37,479 nucleotides of DNA from an uncultured Clostridia bacterium (GTDB lineage Bacteria; Bacillota; Clostridia; Lachnospirales; CAG-274). Position 1 is the stretch's first letter. Every line of letters starts with the position of its first letter. Of the stretch, positions 35,994-37,479 are shown one piece after another. The position numbers and the translations under genes were made by a program. The notes under the pieces were generated by a model. The model was not told where the DNA came from. It worked only from the letters and a program-made list of their open reading frames with translations, and searched no databases. Location of the stretch: positions 1 through 37,479 of the forward strand of contig CALWLD010000023.1 of NCBI GenBank assembly GCA_944381435.1, in the 5' to 3' direction.

Positions 35994-36895
35994 AAAATTT
36001 AAGTTTTAAAATAGGTAATGTAGAATTTAAAAACCCTGTAATGACTGCCTCTGGCACTTTTGGTAGCGGTAAAGAATATTCCGATTTTGTAGACTTAAAT
36101 AAGCTTGGTGCAGTTGTTGTAAAAGGTGTATCAAAAACTGCTTGGGCAGGTAATGACACACCTCGTATTGCAGAAGTTTACGGTGGTATGTTAAATAGCG
36201 TAGGCTTACAAAACCCTGGGGTAGATGTATTTATTAAAGAGGATATACCATTTTTAAGGCAATTTGATACAAAAATAATTGTAAATGTTTGTGGACATTC
36301 TTTAGATGAATATATTTCTGTTGTAGAAAGCTTACAAAATGCAGATATTGATGCAATGGAGCTTAACATATCTTGCCCTAATGTTGCTGAAGGTTGTTTA
36401 AGCTTTGGAACAGATGCTAAAATGGTAGAAAAGGTTGTATCTAGCGTTAAAAAGGTAGCCAAACAACCACTTATTGTTAAGCTTACACCTAATGTAACTG
36501 ACATTACAGAAATTGCAAGAGCTAGTGAGGTAGGTGGAGCTGATGCAATTTCACTTATTAATACTATAACAGGTATGAAAATTGATATACATAAAAGAAA
36601 ACCTATTTTAGCTAAAAAAATGGGTGGTATGAGCGGTCCTGCTATTAAGCCTATTGCTGTTAGAATGGTTTATCAAGTTAATAAGGTTGTGAATATACCT
36701 ATCATTGGTATGGGAGGTATATCTAACGGCGATGATGCTATAGAATTTATATTAGCAGGTGCTAGTGGTGTTGCAGTTGGTACTGCAAATTTTATTAATC
36801 CTTATGCAACAATCGATGTTTTAAATGGCATTAATGAATATATGGATAAATATAATATAAAAGATTTAAGAGAAATTAGAGGGATAGTAGATTAA
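35990..36895 (+). CDS. pyrD: Dihydroorotate dehydrogenase, class 1B catalytic subunit
   Basis: PyrD oxidises dihydroorotate to orotate with FMN. The protein has 301 residues: KNPVMTASGTFGSGKEY (about 14-30), NISCPNV with the class 1 catalytic cysteine region (about 125-131), and the phosphate-binding PIIGMGGISNGDDA (about 237-250). Its pairing with pyrK defines the NAD-linked class 1B type. It is the last gene of the locus; pyrE is not in the window. Confidence 0.94.
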   Translation: MKNLSFKIGNVEFKNPVMTASGTFGSGKEYSDFVDLNKLGAVVVKGVSKTAWAGNDTPRIAEVYGGMLNSVGLQNPGVDVFIKEDIPFLRQFDTKIIVNVCGHSLDEYISVVESLQNADIDAMELNISCPNVAEGCLSFGTDAKMVEKVVSSVKKVAKQPLIVKLTPNVTDITEIARASEVGGADAISLINTITGMKIDIHKRKPILAKKMGGMSGPAIKPIAVRMVYQVNKVVNIPIIGMGGISNGDDAIEFILAGASGVAVGTANFINPYATIDVLNGINEYMDKYNIKDLREIRGIVD

Positions 36896-36927
36896 TATAT
36901 ATTGAGCTATAGATTTTATATAGCCTG

Positions 36928-36956
36928 AGAGTGAAGACTTTGTCTTCACTCTTTTG
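36928..36956 (+). terminator. Terminator after pyrD
   Basis: AGAGTGAAGAC (36928-36938) and GTCTTCACTCT (36942-36952) form a perfect 11-bp stem with a TTT loop and a following T-run. Confidence 0.85.
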
Positions 36957-37048
36957 TTGTTACAATTAAGGTATGACTTAATATTTTAGAACAAAAATTA
37001 TAAATGTGGTTTTTGTTTTAAATTTTGCGAGTAAAATATTTAGGAATA

Positions 37049-37081
37049 CAAGTTTTTGAATATAAAATATTCAAAAACTTG
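37049..37081. repeat. Perfect 15-bp hairpin in the gene-free right end
   Basis: CAAGTTTTTGAATAT (37049-37063) and ATATTCAAAAACTTG (37067-37081) with an AAA loop. No T-tract follows, so it is not a clear terminator. The stretch 36960-37405 holds no gene I can support. Confidence 0.6.
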
Positions 37082-37149
37082 ATTGTAACAAAAAGGTTAT
37101 AATAACAAGTTTATCATAAGAAAAATAAGATTTTATCCAACAAAGGTTA

Positions 37150-37288
37150 AAGCCCTTAAAAAACCTAGCTTTTTGTAAAAGTTAAATTTTCATTAAAATT
37201 TTTATGCTTTCATAAAAATGATATTTTTTAATTTTATATTATAAAAATAAGATATAAGTATAGCTAACAGGGGCTTACAGAAAGCTAG
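37150..37288. other. Paired segments of possible structured RNA or DNA
   Basis: CTAGCTTTTTGTAA (37165-37178) is complementary, 13 of 14, to TTACAGAAAGCTAG (37275-37288), and AAGCCC (37150-37155) to GGGCTT (37271-37276). The two pairings cross each other. No known RNA family is recognised. Confidence 0.3.
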
Positions 37289-37405
37289 TTATAAAGTATT
37301 AATCATAATTATATATAGGACGTTGTCTAGGTTTATAAAATTTAAGACAATGTATTTAATATAAAACCATATAAATTAAGTAATAATAAAAAGAGTGAAG
37401 AGAAA

Positions 37406-37479
37406 TGAACTGCACCAATTTATACAGACATCACAAAAAAGACTACCTAAGGTAGAAAATTAAATTTTAAGTAACAAAC
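37406..37479 (-). repeat. Right arm of 74-bp terminal inverted repeat
   Basis: This is the exact reverse complement of 4-77. The arm runs to the last base of the window, while the other arm is preceded by three extra bases. Confidence 0.85.

Noticed and set aside
1..37479. CRISPR array, tRNA or rRNA genes
   Set aside because: No regularly spaced direct repeats, cloverleaf sequences or rRNA-like stretches were found on either strand.

Overview
ORGANISM. The window is very AT-rich, with strong AGGAGG-type ribosome binding sites, short operon spacings and two sporulation genes (spoVB, spoIVB). This points to an endospore-forming anaerobe of the Clostridia. UGA is a normal stop here (it ends the first recombinase gene and pyrK). 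The window begins and ends with the two arms of an exact 74-bp inverted repeat (4-77 and 37406-37479), so it is probably a contig broken at a dispersed repeat.

LAYOUT. (1) 1-1784: a PTS sugar transporter of the glucose/N-acetylglucosamine family behind a consensus promoter, split by one in-frame TGA. (2) 1852-5215: a redox/sulfur locus. It has a two-cluster ferredoxin, a NapH-like membrane Fe-S protein, a Crp/Fnr regulator and a CoA-disulfide-reductase/rhodanese fusion. A perfect Crp/Fnr-type palindrome sits at about -41 of the ferredoxin promoter. (3) 5293-20759: spoVB, cut after codon 50 by a ~13.96-kb element. (4) 20843-22108: spoIVB. (5) 22531-26846: a small YegP-like protein, a FIST-EAL c-di-GMP phosphodiesterase and an lrgAB pair. 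(6) 26992-36952: a pyrimidine biosynthesis locus (pyrB-pyrC-pyrF-carA-carB, an orphan membrane-anchored ORF, pyrK-pyrD). It is preceded by a translated leader peptide whose stop codon lies inside a terminator. (7) 36953-37479: no gene, inverted repeats and the terminal repeat.

MAIN DISCOVERY. The element in spoVB carries a small DUF6870-like ORF, three tandem large serine recombinases and a complete arginine operon, argC-J-B-D-F-G-H, with no conjugation genes. Both junctions contain ATAC in the same codon phase (5441-5444 and 19396-19399). Precise recombination there would rebuild an uninterrupted SpoVB of about 503 residues. A good sigma-E-like promoter lies upstream of the 5' half. This resembles the skin-type intervening elements that are excised from sporulation genes in the mother cell, but with an amino-acid biosynthesis cargo. 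A decayed 3' end of a further recombinase gene lies 26 bp inside the right junction and suggests the cargo was accreted.

HOW THE PARTS CONNECT. The element encodes glutamate-to-arginine synthesis except for carbamoyl phosphate, which the host carAB in the nearby pyr locus can supply. The pyr locus appears to be controlled by UTP-sensitive leader-peptide attenuation like enterobacterial pyrBI, not by an obvious PyrR site. All functional statements come from reading the sequence and family knowledge; no database search was run.
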